DNA of 64,000 nt from Pseudomaricurvus alkylphenolicus (GTDB lineage: Bacteria; Pseudomonadota; Gammaproteobacteria; Pseudomonadales; Cellvibrionaceae): assembly GCF_011683955.1 (NCBI RefSeq), contig NZ_JAAQPI010000002.1, positions 696,157 through 760,156 on the forward strand, given 5' to 3'. The position numbers and the translations under genes are program-made. Under the pieces are notes generated by a model. That model saw nothing but the letters and a program-made list of their open reading frames with translations, searched no databases and had not been told where the DNA came from. Shown in pieces: positions 54,895 through 63,982 of the stretch (position 1 is its first letter; each line of letters begins with the position of its first letter).

Positions 54895-55806
54895 ATGCCG
54901 CAGTCGCAGCCCAATCATCAGCTAATCAACGCCAACGGGGGAGAGTTGTCAGTCTACCAGTGGGGGGAAGCCTTTCGGGGCGAGGCTCCGACACTGGTGT
55001 TGGCCCACGCCACCGGTTTCCACGCCCGCTGCTGGGATCAGGTGATCAGCCATCTGGGGGATCGGCACATTATAGCCCTTGACCAACGAGGTCACGGTCA
55101 CAGCGACAAGCGTTCATTCGACAGCTGGCGGGATTTTGGCGAAGATCTGCAAGCGCTGCTAAACCATCTTGAGGTTACGCAAGCCTTTGGTGTTGGGCAC
55201 TCCATGGGAGGGCATGCCACTGTGGTGGCCGCAGCTGCCCAGCCTGAACTTTACCAGCGCCTGCTGCTGATCGATCCGGTGATTCTCGAGCCCGCTTTCT
55301 ACGACATGTGGAACCCCAACATTCTGACCAGTGAGCCCACCCATCCTGCGGCGCGCAGGCGAGCGGTATTTAAAAATGTGGAGGCAATGATCGAACGCTA
55401 CCGCGAGCGTCTGCCATACAGCCTGTTTACCGCTGAGGCGATGCAAGACTATTGTCGCTATGGTCTAGTGCCAACGCCGGACGCCGACGTAGAGCTGGCT
55501 TGCCCGCCGCAGCTGGAAGCCCGGATCTACGATACGGTATGCAGTAATCAGACGATTCTGGACCAGGTGGCTTCCATCGAAGTGCCGGTGACCGTCGTCA
55601 GAGCGATGCAACCGCGTACACAGGAAGACATCATGGACTTCCGCTACTCGCCCACCTGGCCCAATCTGGCGGACCATTTTCCCAATGGCCATGACATCTG
55701 CCTGCCAGAGTTAACGCATTTTATGCCCATGCAGGCACCAGAGCTGGTGGCAAGGCTGATCTCTGAACCCGCCTCAGGTCAGGGTACTACTTCAGATATC
55801 GTCTGA
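54895..55806 (+). CDS. Alpha/beta hydrolase
   Basis: The 303-residue protein is a classic alpha/beta hydrolase: LAHATGFHARCWDQVI (oxyanion), ALDQRGHGHSDK, nucleophile GHSMGGHATV, and a C-terminal LPELTHFMPMQAP with the His. The ATG is preceded by GGGGAG. Its 3' end overlaps the convergent esterase gene by 20 bases. The substrate is unknown; an epoxide hydrolase or ester hydrolase role are both possible. Confidence 0.82.
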   Translation: MPQSQPNHQLINANGGELSVYQWGEAFRGEAPTLVLAHATGFHARCWDQVISHLGDRHIIALDQRGHGHSDKRSFDSWRDFGEDLQALLNHLEVTQAFGVGHSMGGHATVVAAAAQPELYQRLLLIDPVILEPAFYDMWNPNILTSEPTHPAARRRAVFKNVEAMIERYRERLPYSLFTAEAMQDYCRYGLVPTPDADVELACPPQLEARIYDTVCSNQTILDQVASIEVPVTVVRAMQPRTQEDIMDFRYSPTWPNLADHFPNGHDICLPELTHFMPMQAPELVARLISEPASGQGTTSDIV

Positions 55807-56800
55807 CTTTCTCACAGATCAGTTGCAGGCCCGGGTAACCCTGGGGCAGCGCCTTGGGCAACGATAAAAACGCATGCAGTGCGCCCGGCTGGCAGTGATA
55901 TTCCACTGGCACGCCCTGTTTTTCCAAATGCCGGGCATAGGCAAATCCTTCGTCCCGCAGCGGATCACATCCCGCTGTCAAAATAAAGGCCGGTGGCATT
56001 GTCTTGACATCCTCCGCCAGCAACGGAGAAACCCTGGCGTCATAAACCAGTTCAGAATCTTTGAGATAGAGATCCCGCACCCATTCAATCTGAGCTTCGC
56101 TCAGCAGCAATTCGCCACCGCCGAGGTGTTGCCGCGATGGGTAATCGATGTCATGCCTCAGGTCGGTCATCGGGTAGAGCAGAAACTGGGCCGCTGGCCG
56201 TTGCATCGCTCGCTCCGCTGCCAGGCGGCAGGTTACAGTGGCGAGATTGCCTCCGGCGCTGTCGCCCATGATTCCCAGGCGGTTGATATCGGCGTTTAGT
56301 TGGTCATGGTTCTCCTGCAGCCATTGTAACGCGGAAACACAATCCTCCAGACCTGCAGGAAATGGGTGCTCAGGCGCCAAATGGTAATCGACATTAATCA
56401 CCAGGCAGCCACTGTGGGCACACAGGTAACGCATCAGATCGGCGTAACTCTCGAGATCACCCTGGCACCAGCCTCCGCCGTGCAAGAACAACAGTGTGGG
56501 TAACGGCTCGCTATCAGGTTGGCCATTAGCCGCGTTCGCTGGCCAAAACAGATCCACAGCGAAGTCACCGCTGGCCCCGTTCAGCCAATGTCGCTCGCGC
56601 CGCGCTACCTCTGCGGGGGCCGGACCGAACTGAAGGAACAGCGATGACAGCATTCGCCGCGAGTGCAGGAGTAAGCTCTGTGAGTCTTTTGTAGTGGGTA
56701 CGGCAAGATTCTGCAAAAATGCTTGGGATGGCTGATTCAGTTGATTGAGAGTGACGTCCATGTCGGGAGTTTGTTGAGCAGAGGCATTGCTGGATTCCAT
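55787..56800 (-). CDS. Esterase/lipase, hormone-sensitive lipase family
   Basis: The 337-residue protein belongs to the HSL (family IV) esterases: oxyanion hole LFLHGGGWCQGD, nucleophile GDSAGGNLATV, Asp in TAGCDPLRDEGF and His in PGALHAFLSL. It has no signal peptide. It follows the TonB-dependent receptor gene by 18 bp, so the pair may import and hydrolyse an ester compound. Confidence 0.9.
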   Translation of the reverse strand: MESSNASAQQTPDMDVTLNQLNQPSQAFLQNLAVPTTKDSQSLLLHSRRMLSSLFLQFGPAPAEVARRERHWLNGASGDFAVDLFWPANAANGQPDSEPLPTLLFLHGGGWCQGDLESYADLMRYLCAHSGCLVINVDYHLAPEHPFPAGLEDCVSALQWLQENHDQLNADINRLGIMGDSAGGNLATVTCRLAAERAMQRPAAQFLLYPMTDLRHDIDYPSRQHLGGGELLLSEAQIEWVRDLYLKDSELVYDARVSPLLAEDVKTMPPAFILTAGCDPLRDEGFAYARHLEKQGVPVEYHCQPGALHAFLSLPKALPQGYPGLQLICEKVRRYLK

Positions 56801-56818
56801 GGGATTGCTCTTCGGTGA

Positions 56819-58960
56819 TCAGTATCGATAGGATGCAGTGAGGCTGTAAGTTCTTGGTGCGCCGTAGTAACCCAGCTGATAGCCCAAGCTGTCCGACAGA
56901 TCAAAGCCGTGCGCCAGATACGCCTTATCGGTCAGGTTTTTGCCCCCGAGGGCAATGCGCCAGCGCTGGTCTGGTGCTTCCAGGCTGATGCCGGCATTGA
57001 CCAGGCTATAGCCATCCTGGGCCAGAACTTCACTGCTGCTCACGGTGGTGTAGGTTTTGTCCCGATAGCTGACATCCAGGCTGAAGGTCAGATCACCCAG
57101 GTCTCCCAGCGGCAGGGTATAACGTGGGGCGAGTCTGGCTGTCCATTCAGGGGTATTCACCAGATGGCGCTGAGCGCTGATGTCAGTGCCGTTGGGGCCG
57201 ATATATTCCTTGTAGTCGGCGTCCATATAGCCGAGATTAACGTCCACGCTCAGGTTTTCAGTAACCAGCCCCGTCAGTTCGATTTCCAGTCCCTGTATCT
57301 TCGCTTCACCGGCATTGGTAAACAGTGCAGCAAAGCTGCCCCCGTCGTCGGCGATAAAGCTGCTCAGTTGCAGGTCTTTGTAATCATTCACAAAAACGGC
57401 GGCATTAAAGCGCAGGCGCTGCTGCAACCATTGGGATTTAATCCCGGCCTCAAAGGCGGTTAGAATTTCCGGTTGGTAGGGGGTGGCCTGGAACGGGGTC
57501 TGTGAGCGGCCGTCAAAACCACCGCTTTTGAAGCCCTGGCTGGCATTGAAGAACACCATCACATCGGCGTTGAGTTGGTACTGTAATCCCAGTCTGGGAG
57601 AGACTTCCGACCAAGTATCGTGTGCCCGAACATCAGTGATCAGAAGCCCCTGACCCAGCCTTGGCGGGTAGGCTGTGGCGGGGTCAAAGAACTCCTGCTG
57701 GCGTGAGAAGTCCTTATCTTCGCGGGTATAGCGTATACCTGCAATCAGAGTCAAACTTTCGCCCAGCTGCTGGTTGAGTTGGCCGTAGAGCGCCAGGCTG
57801 TCGTTCTCCTGCCGGTTCAGAGAGTTAGTAACAAAGGCAAGGTCAGGCCCAAAGATCCCCGATTCGGTGTCATCCTCTTCGTGGAATGCATACAGCCCGG
57901 CGACCACCCGCGTGGAGTCGTTGTCGAAACTGAGTTGAAACTCCTGGCTCCATTGTTCCTGCTCCTGATCCACAAAGACGCCAAATAACGCCAGGGAAGT
58001 GGCGTCCAGATCCAAATGGGTGCGGTAGTCCATGCTTCGAACGGAACTGATGGATTTGAACTGCCACTGGTCATTCAAGTCCCAGCGCGCACGCATGGAG
58101 AATCCTTCTACCTCCAGTTCATTACGATCATTAAAGTTGGCATCCACTCTTCGTACGTCCGTATTGGCAGGAATACCGAAGACTGCTGTTTCTCTAACCG
58201 GTGTGCGAGAGGTGTCACTGTCACCGGAGGATCGATCCAACGCGACATCCAACTGCAGGCGTTCATTGATCTGCCAGAGCAGGTCGCCACGCCAGGCGAT
58301 GGTGTCTTTGTCACCATCGTCACTGCTGTCAAACAGATTATCGGAGTAGCCCTCCCGGTCCAGTGAGGCAACGGAAAACTTGCCAAACAGGTGATTTTCT
58401 ATCAGGGAGCCGTTGATGGTGGCGCGCAAATCCCGGCGCTGGTAGTTGCCGAAGCTGGCTTCCAGTTCGGTATAAAACTCCTCGCTGGCCGGCGTGGAAA
58501 CGTATTTGACGGCACCTCCAATGGTGTTACGGCCATAAAGTGTGCCCTGGGGGCCCCGCAGTACCTCAATGCGCTCAACATCCAGCACATCCAGAAAAGC
58601 ACCCTGCGCCCGCCCGAGGTAGACATCATCGAGGTAGATGCCCACACCGGGATCAGCGAATGACAAGGAATCGATTTGGCCAACCCCGCGCAGGTAAACC
58701 ACCGCGTTGGAGGCGTCGCCGTCGTGCAAGGTCAGGTTGGGCACCGCGTTCTGGATATCACCAAGGGTTGTGGCTTGCAGCGTCTGCAAGGAATCTTTGG
58801 AAAAGGCGGAGACTGAGAGTGGCACCGACTGCAGACTGGCGGAACGGCGTTCAGCGGTGACCGTAACCTCTTCGATGGCCAGAGGCGCCCCTGCGGCTGC
58901 AACGACACCGCAGGTGGCCGAGAGGGTCAGGCATAATGCTGTTTTGTTAAAATTATTCAT
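56819..58960 (-). CDS. TonB-dependent outer-membrane receptor
   Basis: The 713-residue protein has a signal peptide, a TonB-box-like IEEVTVTAERR, the plug motif VERIEVLRGPQGTLYGRNTIGG, and a 22-strand barrel ending in SLTASYRY with the C-terminal aromatic residue. It resembles the iron-complex/organic-ligand group of receptors rather than SusC. The linked esterase suggests an ester-containing ligand. GTTAA-rich DNA upstream shows no clear Fur box. Confidence 0.92.
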   Translation of the reverse strand: MNNFNKTALCLTLSATCGVVAAAGAPLAIEEVTVTAERRSASLQSVPLSVSAFSKDSLQTLQATTLGDIQNAVPNLTLHDGDASNAVVYLRGVGQIDSLSFADPGVGIYLDDVYLGRAQGAFLDVLDVERIEVLRGPQGTLYGRNTIGGAVKYVSTPASEEFYTELEASFGNYQRRDLRATINGSLIENHLFGKFSVASLDREGYSDNLFDSSDDGDKDTIAWRGDLLWQINERLQLDVALDRSSGDSDTSRTPVRETAVFGIPANTDVRRVDANFNDRNELEVEGFSMRARWDLNDQWQFKSISSVRSMDYRTHLDLDATSLALFGVFVDQEQEQWSQEFQLSFDNDSTRVVAGLYAFHEEDDTESGIFGPDLAFVTNSLNRQENDSLALYGQLNQQLGESLTLIAGIRYTREDKDFSRQQEFFDPATAYPPRLGQGLLITDVRAHDTWSEVSPRLGLQYQLNADVMVFFNASQGFKSGGFDGRSQTPFQATPYQPEILTAFEAGIKSQWLQQRLRFNAAVFVNDYKDLQLSSFIADDGGSFAALFTNAGEAKIQGLEIELTGLVTENLSVDVNLGYMDADYKEYIGPNGTDISAQRHLVNTPEWTARLAPRYTLPLGDLGDLTFSLDVSYRDKTYTTVSSSEVLAQDGYSLVNAGISLEAPDQRWRIALGGKNLTDKAYLAHGFDLSDSLGYQLGYYGAPRTYSLTASYRY

Positions 58961-59067
58961 AACCGAGGACTCCGATAGAGTATGGCGTTGTTTACCGGGT
59001 TCTCAGTACTTTAGTGGGCTGGCGCAAAAATACACCCGCAGATATTGCGGTTAAATCTGCGGGTATT

Positions 59068-59466
59068 TTATTTTGCCACCTGAGACAACAGCGTCAGGGT
59101 TTCTTTCAAGGTTCGCGTCAGGTGCCCAATCATAACCCGCTGCAACTTTTCCGAGGGTAAAAGAGCGATCTCGCGCCCATCTTCCGGGTGTTTGTGTTTT
59201 TCCAGATAACCGTCGAGAACGGCTTTCTTTATGCGTTCTTCGCGGGTGCGCTGGGACCCGGTTTTCATGGACTGGCAGGCCTGGCTTATCGTCAGTGGGC
59301 TGCCGCGCCACTGTCCCTTAAGGCAATTGATAAACAGATACCAATATTCCTGAGTGTAATAACTGGGTTTATTTTCAAAAGTGGTATCCCAGTCGCGCGC
59401 GTAGTGTTCCAGAGCCTCGGCCCAATTCAGTAAGGTCAGCTCGGAGGGTTGGTCGTCGGTGTGCAA
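59068..59466 (-). CDS. Small winged-helix-like protein of unknown function
   Basis: I do not recognise this 132-residue protein. The centre (WRGSPLTISQACQSMKTGSQRTREERIKK) reads like a helix-turn-helix, with DGYLEKHKHPEDGREIALLPSE as a possible wing, and the C-terminus is a helix. A MarR-like regulator is possible. It stands alone between the TonB receptor start and the metal-uptake unit. Confidence 0.62.
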   Translation of the reverse strand: MHTDDQPSELTLLNWAEALEHYARDWDTTFENKPSYYTQEYWYLFINCLKGQWRGSPLTISQACQSMKTGSQRTREERIKKAVLDGYLEKHKHPEDGREIALLPSEKLQRVMIGHLTRTLKETLTLLSQVAK

Positions 59467-59583
59467 GCGTACAGTTTCCCTTTAACTGGTCTCAGGAGTT
59501 TGTAGCGCTTTTGTCGCAACTTTTCAAATACAACCGCCGAAAGACTGAAGCAGGTCAGTGGTCCAATTTATCGATCAGGGGAA

Positions 59584-59617
59584 TAAAAAAATGGGCCAGT
59601 TTCTTTCGAAACGGCCC
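59584..59617 (-). terminator. Rho-independent terminator of the metal-uptake unit
   Basis: On the minus strand GGGCC-GTTTC, loop GAAA, GAAAC-TGGCCC forms a ten-pair stem with one bulged base, followed by A and a T-run. It lies 100 bp after the 43-residue protein gene and ends that transcript. The 250 bp between 59467 and 59716 hold nothing else that I can see. Confidence 0.85.
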
Positions 59618-59716
59618 GAGTGATAGCCAAAGGTCTATTGGGAACTGTGTTGCAAACTACTCACTAAGGAGTAGAAGGCGAAGTTGATTGAAACGTATGA
59701 TTCCGGGCCTTTAAGC

Positions 59717-59848
59717 TCAGTGAGCGTCGCCGTGATCGGCGCGTCCGTCAGCCCAGTACAGAAACAGTCCTGCCAGTGTGGCGCCGACGACAATAGCACC
59801 CATACTGATCGCCATTCCCAAGGTACCTACCACTACTGCATCTGCCAT
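59717..59848 (-). CDS. 43-residue single-helix membrane protein
   Basis: This short gene has a strong AGGAG site six bases before its ATG. It encodes 43 residues: a hydrophobic, Gly/Val/Ala-rich helix (VGATLAGLFLYW) and a charged C-terminal tail DGRADHGDAH with two His. It follows the metal-type TonB receptor gene by 94 bp on the same strand and precedes a good terminator, so co-expression is likely. It resembles small accessory subunits of metal transporters or oxidases in form only. Confidence 0.72.
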   Translation of the reverse strand: MADAVVVGTLGMAISMGAIVVGATLAGLFLYWADGRADHGDAH

Positions 59849-59942
59849 GACACTCTCCTGTCTCTGTGTCGTTGATCATGGTTGTAGATTACAGCAGTGG
59901 TCGAAAAGGTTTTTGATGTGAATCAACTAATGGTTGATGTCG

Positions 59943-62090
59943 TTAAAAAGAGAACCTCACACCGGCACTCAGCCCGCGACCCGCTTCCGGCGCAACTTCG
60001 CGCAGGAAGGAAGTGGCGTGGCGGATTTCCTCGTCGAGAAGATTGGTTGCACGGAAGAACACCAATCCACTATTTTCGCCAACGGAGAATGGCACATTGA
60101 TCGATGCATCCAGGCGGGTGTAACCATCGGTGGCTTCCTCGCCCTCGCCGGGACGATCCTGTTCACCGGCTTCGATGATCTGCAGTGAGCCTGACCAGCG
60201 AGTCTGCTCAATGCTGAACTCAGCGCCGACCCTGTCCGGAGAAACGCGGGGTACATCACCACCCTGATCAAATTCGGCACGAACGGCGTCTGCAAACAGT
60301 CTCAGCTTCACGGATTCACTGAGAGACAGATTGAGTTCAACTTCCGCGCCTTTAAAAGTCGCATCCTGTTGGTCGTACTGGAAAATCAGGAACTCGGAAT
60401 CGTGATCTTCTTCACCGGTGTTGCGCTGGTATATGTAATCGCCGATATCGTTATAAAACACATTTACTTTCAGATCGGAAACCAGGCCGCCAGGAGCTGG
60501 CTGCCACTCGTAGCCCAAATCCAGGTTACGACTGTTCTCGGTGTCCAGGCTGCGGTCACCCAGGTCATAGGTCTGAGTGGCAATGTGAGCGCCATCAGAC
60601 ACCAGCTCTTCCATGCTCGGCGCTCGTTCCGCCATGCCCAGCACCACACTGAACTGATGGATATCTTCCAGGCTCCAGTGATAGCCCAGTGAGGCACTGG
60701 TGGAGTCGTGATCGATGCTGCGGGCATCGTCGGGGTCCACACTTTGTTGTTCCAGGCGCAAACCGAATTCCAGCCACTGATGTTTCCAGTGCTTTTCTTC
60801 AATCCAGTACAGACCGGTTCGCTGGATATTGGTCATGGAAGGAATAAAGGCTTCTTCACCCTCGGCACCATAGTCGCGGTCGAGGTGCTGCAGACCAAAA
60901 GCGCCTATCCAGCCGTTGCGTTCTTTGTGCACCAGTTCGATCAGCGTTTCAAAGGCCTCACTGGTGTATAGGGTACCGATTTCGGCACCTTCCAGCTCAG
61001 TGTGCTCATAGTCGTTATAGGCGGCTCGCCAGGTCAGCTTGTCAAAGCCGGCAAAGGGCTGGTTGAGCTGGCCTTTCAAATCGTAGCGGGTCTGCTCCAT
61101 GTCCACCCGCACCGGGGCTTCATCTTCATGGCCCTCTTCGTCGTGATGAGCCTCGTCATCATGGTGTTCTTCTTCCTCGTGATGTTCCTCATCCTCGTGG
61201 TGCTCTTCTTCCTCGTGATGATCCTCGTCGTCATGATGCTCTTCCTCATCATGATGATGCTCGTGTGCGCCGGCTGGGATGCCGTAATTGTTTTCCTGGC
61301 GATTCACACTGAATCCAACAAAACCACGCTCACCGATCCAGGAAAAGCCCAGACTGCCGGCTTTGGCGTTGGCATTGGAATTTTCGATAAAGCCATCACT
61401 GGATTCTTCCGGTTCTTCCTCGTTGGCAAAACCGGGGATATCCACATTGTTGCTTTCGCGATAGAGAGCATCCGCGTGCCAGGCGAAGTGCCCCCCGGCT
61501 TCCAGGGCCCGCTGGCCATCCAGGCGCAGGACGCTGGCGGTTTCATCATTGACGCTGTTGTGGCGGGTTTCCAGGGCACCACTGAAGGGTTCTTTCTTGA
61601 GTTGGCCTGGAATGCGGTTATCGATCACATTCACCACACCACCGATGGCGCCGCTGCCAAAACGGAGGGTGGCCGGACCCCGCAGTACCTCGATCTGCTC
61701 CGCCAGCAGAGGCTCAGTGGTGTTGGCATGGTCGGCACTGGTGTTTGAGGCGTCCAGAGTGTCGAGATTGTCCTGCATCACCTTAACCCGGTTGGCGCTC
61801 TGGCCCCGAATCACCGGATTACCGACACCAGGACCAAAGGAGGCGGCGCTGATACCCACCTGCCCGGTCAGGGTCTGGGAGAGGGTGGCGGCGGCCTTAT
61901 TGCGCAGCTCCTCACCGTTGAGTACCGAGATAGGACGGGCGTTATCGCTGTGCTGGCTGTGGATGGGAGAGGCACTGACCACCATCTCTTCCATATCGTG
62001 GTGTGGATTAACGGCGACGGCCAGCGGCGACAGCATAGAAACAGGAACAGCGGCCATCACGGCGGCCAGGGGTATATAACGGTTTTTCAT
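59943..62090 (-). CDS. TonB-dependent receptor with His-rich loop (ZnuD-like, zinc/metal uptake)
   Basis: The 715-residue outer-membrane receptor has a signal peptide, plug motifs (GEELRNKAAATLSQTL, GPGVGNPVIRGQSANRV, IEVLRGPATLRFGSGAIGG) and a barrel ending in AGVRFSF. Around the middle is a tandem array of seven hexapeptides HH(D/E)4 (61124-61266), facing the outside as a probable metal trap. ZnuD zinc receptors have His-rich loops of this kind. ATG at 62090 follows GGAGAAG; GTG at 62102 is the alternative. Nickel or copper are possible substrates. Confidence 0.9.
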   Translation of the reverse strand: MKNRYIPLAAVMAAVPVSMLSPLAVAVNPHHDMEEMVVSASPIHSQHSDNARPISVLNGEELRNKAAATLSQTLTGQVGISAASFGPGVGNPVIRGQSANRVKVMQDNLDTLDASNTSADHANTTEPLLAEQIEVLRGPATLRFGSGAIGGVVNVIDNRIPGQLKKEPFSGALETRHNSVNDETASVLRLDGQRALEAGGHFAWHADALYRESNNVDIPGFANEEEPEESSDGFIENSNANAKAGSLGFSWIGERGFVGFSVNRQENNYGIPAGAHEHHHDEEEHHDDEDHHEEEEHHEDEEHHEEEEHHDDEAHHDEEGHEDEAPVRVDMEQTRYDLKGQLNQPFAGFDKLTWRAAYNDYEHTELEGAEIGTLYTSEAFETLIELVHKERNGWIGAFGLQHLDRDYGAEGEEAFIPSMTNIQRTGLYWIEEKHWKHQWLEFGLRLEQQSVDPDDARSIDHDSTSASLGYHWSLEDIHQFSVVLGMAERAPSMEELVSDGAHIATQTYDLGDRSLDTENSRNLDLGYEWQPAPGGLVSDLKVNVFYNDIGDYIYQRNTGEEDHDSEFLIFQYDQQDATFKGAEVELNLSLSESVKLRLFADAVRAEFDQGGDVPRVSPDRVGAEFSIEQTRWSGSLQIIEAGEQDRPGEGEEATDGYTRLDASINVPFSVGENSGLVFFRATNLLDEEIRHATSFLREVAPEAGRGLSAGVRFSF
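61124..61266 (-). repeat. His-rich hexapeptide repeat in the TonB receptor
   Basis: An 18-bp unit encoding HHDEEE-type hexapeptides is repeated about seven times with third-position and D/E variation. The array is in the receptor's barrel region, most likely an extracellular loop. Confidence 0.9.
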
Positions 62091-62172
62091 GATCTTCTCC
62101 ACAGGAACGCACCCTCCTCAGGAGGCCTCCCCGTAATACTCGGTAGTGTTATCGGGCAGAGCCCGGTAATAA

Positions 62173-62496
62173 TCAGACTTGGACGAGTAAAAGCGCCGGT
62201 GGCGCACGAATGGAGAAAGAAGCCGTGAGATCCGCGCCAAAACCGTTGTGGACGGCTGGAGTCGATGGCCCGGTCAAGGCGATATCAGTAAGCCCAGCGG
62301 CCGGGGCTACCATTACATCGCCTTCGGTCGCCTGCTGCAGACAGAGGCTGCAATCAACGACGCTATGATCATCCAGATGCCAGTGGGTAGCCGTGGACAG
62401 CTGTGCCAAAGCCACCAGCAGTACCAGTAAGGGTACCCAGCGCAGATGCTGCCGCCAGCGCTGGCGCAGCAAAGGTGTTGAGGCAATGGTGGACAT
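62173..62496 (-). CDS. Small exported His/Cys protein, DUF2946-like
   Basis: The 107-residue protein has a basic N-terminus, one hydrophobic helix (WVPLLVLLVALAQLSTA) and then ATHWHLDDHSVVDCSLCLQQ, a dense set of His, Asp and Cys residues fit to bind a metal. It resembles DUF2946 proteins found next to metal receptor genes. It is 82 bp upstream of the His-rich receptor and shares its strand. Function is inferred from context. Confidence 0.7.
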   Translation of the reverse strand: MSTIASTPLLRQRWRQHLRWVPLLVLLVALAQLSTATHWHLDDHSVVDCSLCLQQATEGDVMVAPAAGLTDIALTGPSTPAVHNGFGADLTASFSIRAPPALLLVQV

Positions 62497-62550
62497 GGAC
62501 GTTTGGCTAGCTGGAGCTGCTGCAGATTTGATCGATATTTAATCTTGACC

Positions 62551-62566
62551 GTTACATTGTTGCATT
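62551..62566 (-). promoter_or_regulatory. Weak Zur-like site
   Basis: GTTACATTGTTGCATT (written on the plus strand) matches 11 of 16 positions of the Zur-type dyad GTTATAATATAACATT. It lies 55 bp before the small exported protein gene. The match is modest and could be chance. Confidence 0.25.
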
Positions 62567-62702
62567 TGCTCCATAGCTTGACAAGCGCCGGGTTTGAGTG
62601 GGCTTTGGACTGGGCCAACCCCCAAGTGCGGGGTATAATCCGCGCCTCACGGCCCTCGGGCCAGCAACATCAAACGGAGATCGCCCTCCGACGGAGAGTA
62701 TT

Positions 62703-63296
62703 ATGGCGGAACGTACCGCAACTGTTAGTCGTGACACCCTGGAAACCCAGATTACCGTCAGTGCCAATCTCGATGGCACCGGTAAGGGTGAATTTGATAC
62801 CGGGGTGCCCTTTCTGGAGCACATGATGGACCAGATCTCACGGCATGGGCTGATCGACCTTAACGTGACCTGTAATGGTGACAATCATATCGATGACCAC
62901 CATTCGGTTGAAGATATCGGTATTACCATGGGGCAGGCGATATCCCAGGCTCTGGGCGACAAAAAGGGCATTCGTCGTTATGGTCACGCCTATGTCCCTC
63001 TGGATGAGGCCCTGTCCCGTGTGGTGATCGATTTTTCCGGCAGACCCGAGCTGATTATGAATGTGCCCTTTACCCAAAAACGGGTTGGCCAGTTCGATAC
63101 TGAGCTGTTCTGGGAGTTTTTCCAGGGGTTCGTTAACCACGCTCAGGTTACATTGCACATAGATTGCCTGCGGGGCCACAACGCGCACCACCAGATTGAG
63201 ACTGTGTTCAAAGCCTTTGGGCGGGCACTGCGTATGGCGCTGGAGCTGGACCCACGGATGGCAGGCATGATGCCTTCCACCAAGGGTACTTTGTAA
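62703..63296 (+). CDS. hisB: Imidazoleglycerol-phosphate dehydratase
   Basis: The 197-residue manganese enzyme performs the sixth step of histidine synthesis. [24 protein letters not shown] and [19 protein letters not shown] carry the metal-binding His and Glu residues. ATG at 62703 follows ACGGAGAG; the open frame upstream to 62598 is untranslated. It is the monofunctional form without the phosphatase domain. hisH follows by 32 bp. Confidence 0.96.
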   Translation: MAERTATVSRDTLETQITVSANLDGTGKGEFDTGVPFLEHMMDQISRHGLIDLNVTCNGDNHIDDHHSVEDIGITMGQAISQALGDKKGIRRYGHAYVPLDEALSRVVIDFSGRPELIMNVPFTQKRVGQFDTELFWEFFQGFVNHAQVTLHIDCLRGHNAHHQIETVFKAFGRALRMALELDPRMAGMMPSTKGTL

Positions 63297-63328
63297 GTTC
63301 GACCGACTATCTTAAAGAGAGCAGAAAT

Positions 63329-63982
63329 ATGGCAAGCAATCGTGTGGCGGTCATCGACTATGGCATGGGCAATCTTCACTCCGTGGCCAGTGCCCTGGAG
63401 CACGTCGCTCCCGACGCCGAAGTACTGATCAGTGCCGACAAAAAGGTGATTGAATCGGCCGATCATGTGATTTTTCCCGGCGTTGGTGCTATTCGCGACT
63501 GTATGGCCGAGATCCGTCGGCTCGGATTTGATCAGCTGGTGCCGGAAATCATCGCCAGTGGCAAGCCGGTGCTGGGTATTTGCGTCGGTATGCAGGCGCT
63601 GATGCAGCATAGTGAGGAGAATGGCGGTATCGAATGTCTGTCGCAGTTAGAAGGGCAGGTTAAGTTTTTCGGACAGGATCTGCATGACGAGCAGGGCACC
63701 CACCTTAAGGTGCCTCACATGGGATGGAATCAGGTGGGGCAGTTGCGTGATCACCCAATGTGGCAAGGTATCGAAGATGGCAGCCGCTTTTATTTTGTGC
63801 ACAGCTACTACGTGTCAGCCGAGCGCCAGGATGAGGTGGTCGGTCGTTGTCATTACGGGGTTGATTTCGATGTTGCACTTAGTCACAACAACCTCTTCGC
63901 GGTGCAATTTCACCCGGAAAAGAGCCACACAGCGGGCCTGCAGTTATTGAAGAACTTTGTCGGCTGGAACGGCCGTGTCTGA
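63329..63982 (+). CDS. hisH: Imidazole glycerol phosphate synthase, glutaminase subunit
   Basis: The 217-residue class I glutamine amidotransferase supplies ammonia to HisF. The nucleophile Cys is in [14 protein letters not shown], and the His-Glu pair is in [26 protein letters not shown] is the usual N-terminus. The last 18 bases of the window after its stop show nothing; hisA would be expected next. Confidence 0.96.
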   Translation: MASNRVAVIDYGMGNLHSVASALEHVAPDAEVLISADKKVIESADHVIFPGVGAIRDCMAEIRRLGFDQLVPEIIASGKPVLGICVGMQALMQHSEENGGIECLSQLEGQVKFFGQDLHDEQGTHLKVPHMGWNQVGQLRDHPMWQGIEDGSRFYFVHSYYVSAERQDEVVGRCHYGVDFDVALSHNNLFAVQFHPEKSHTAGLQLLKNFVGWNGRV

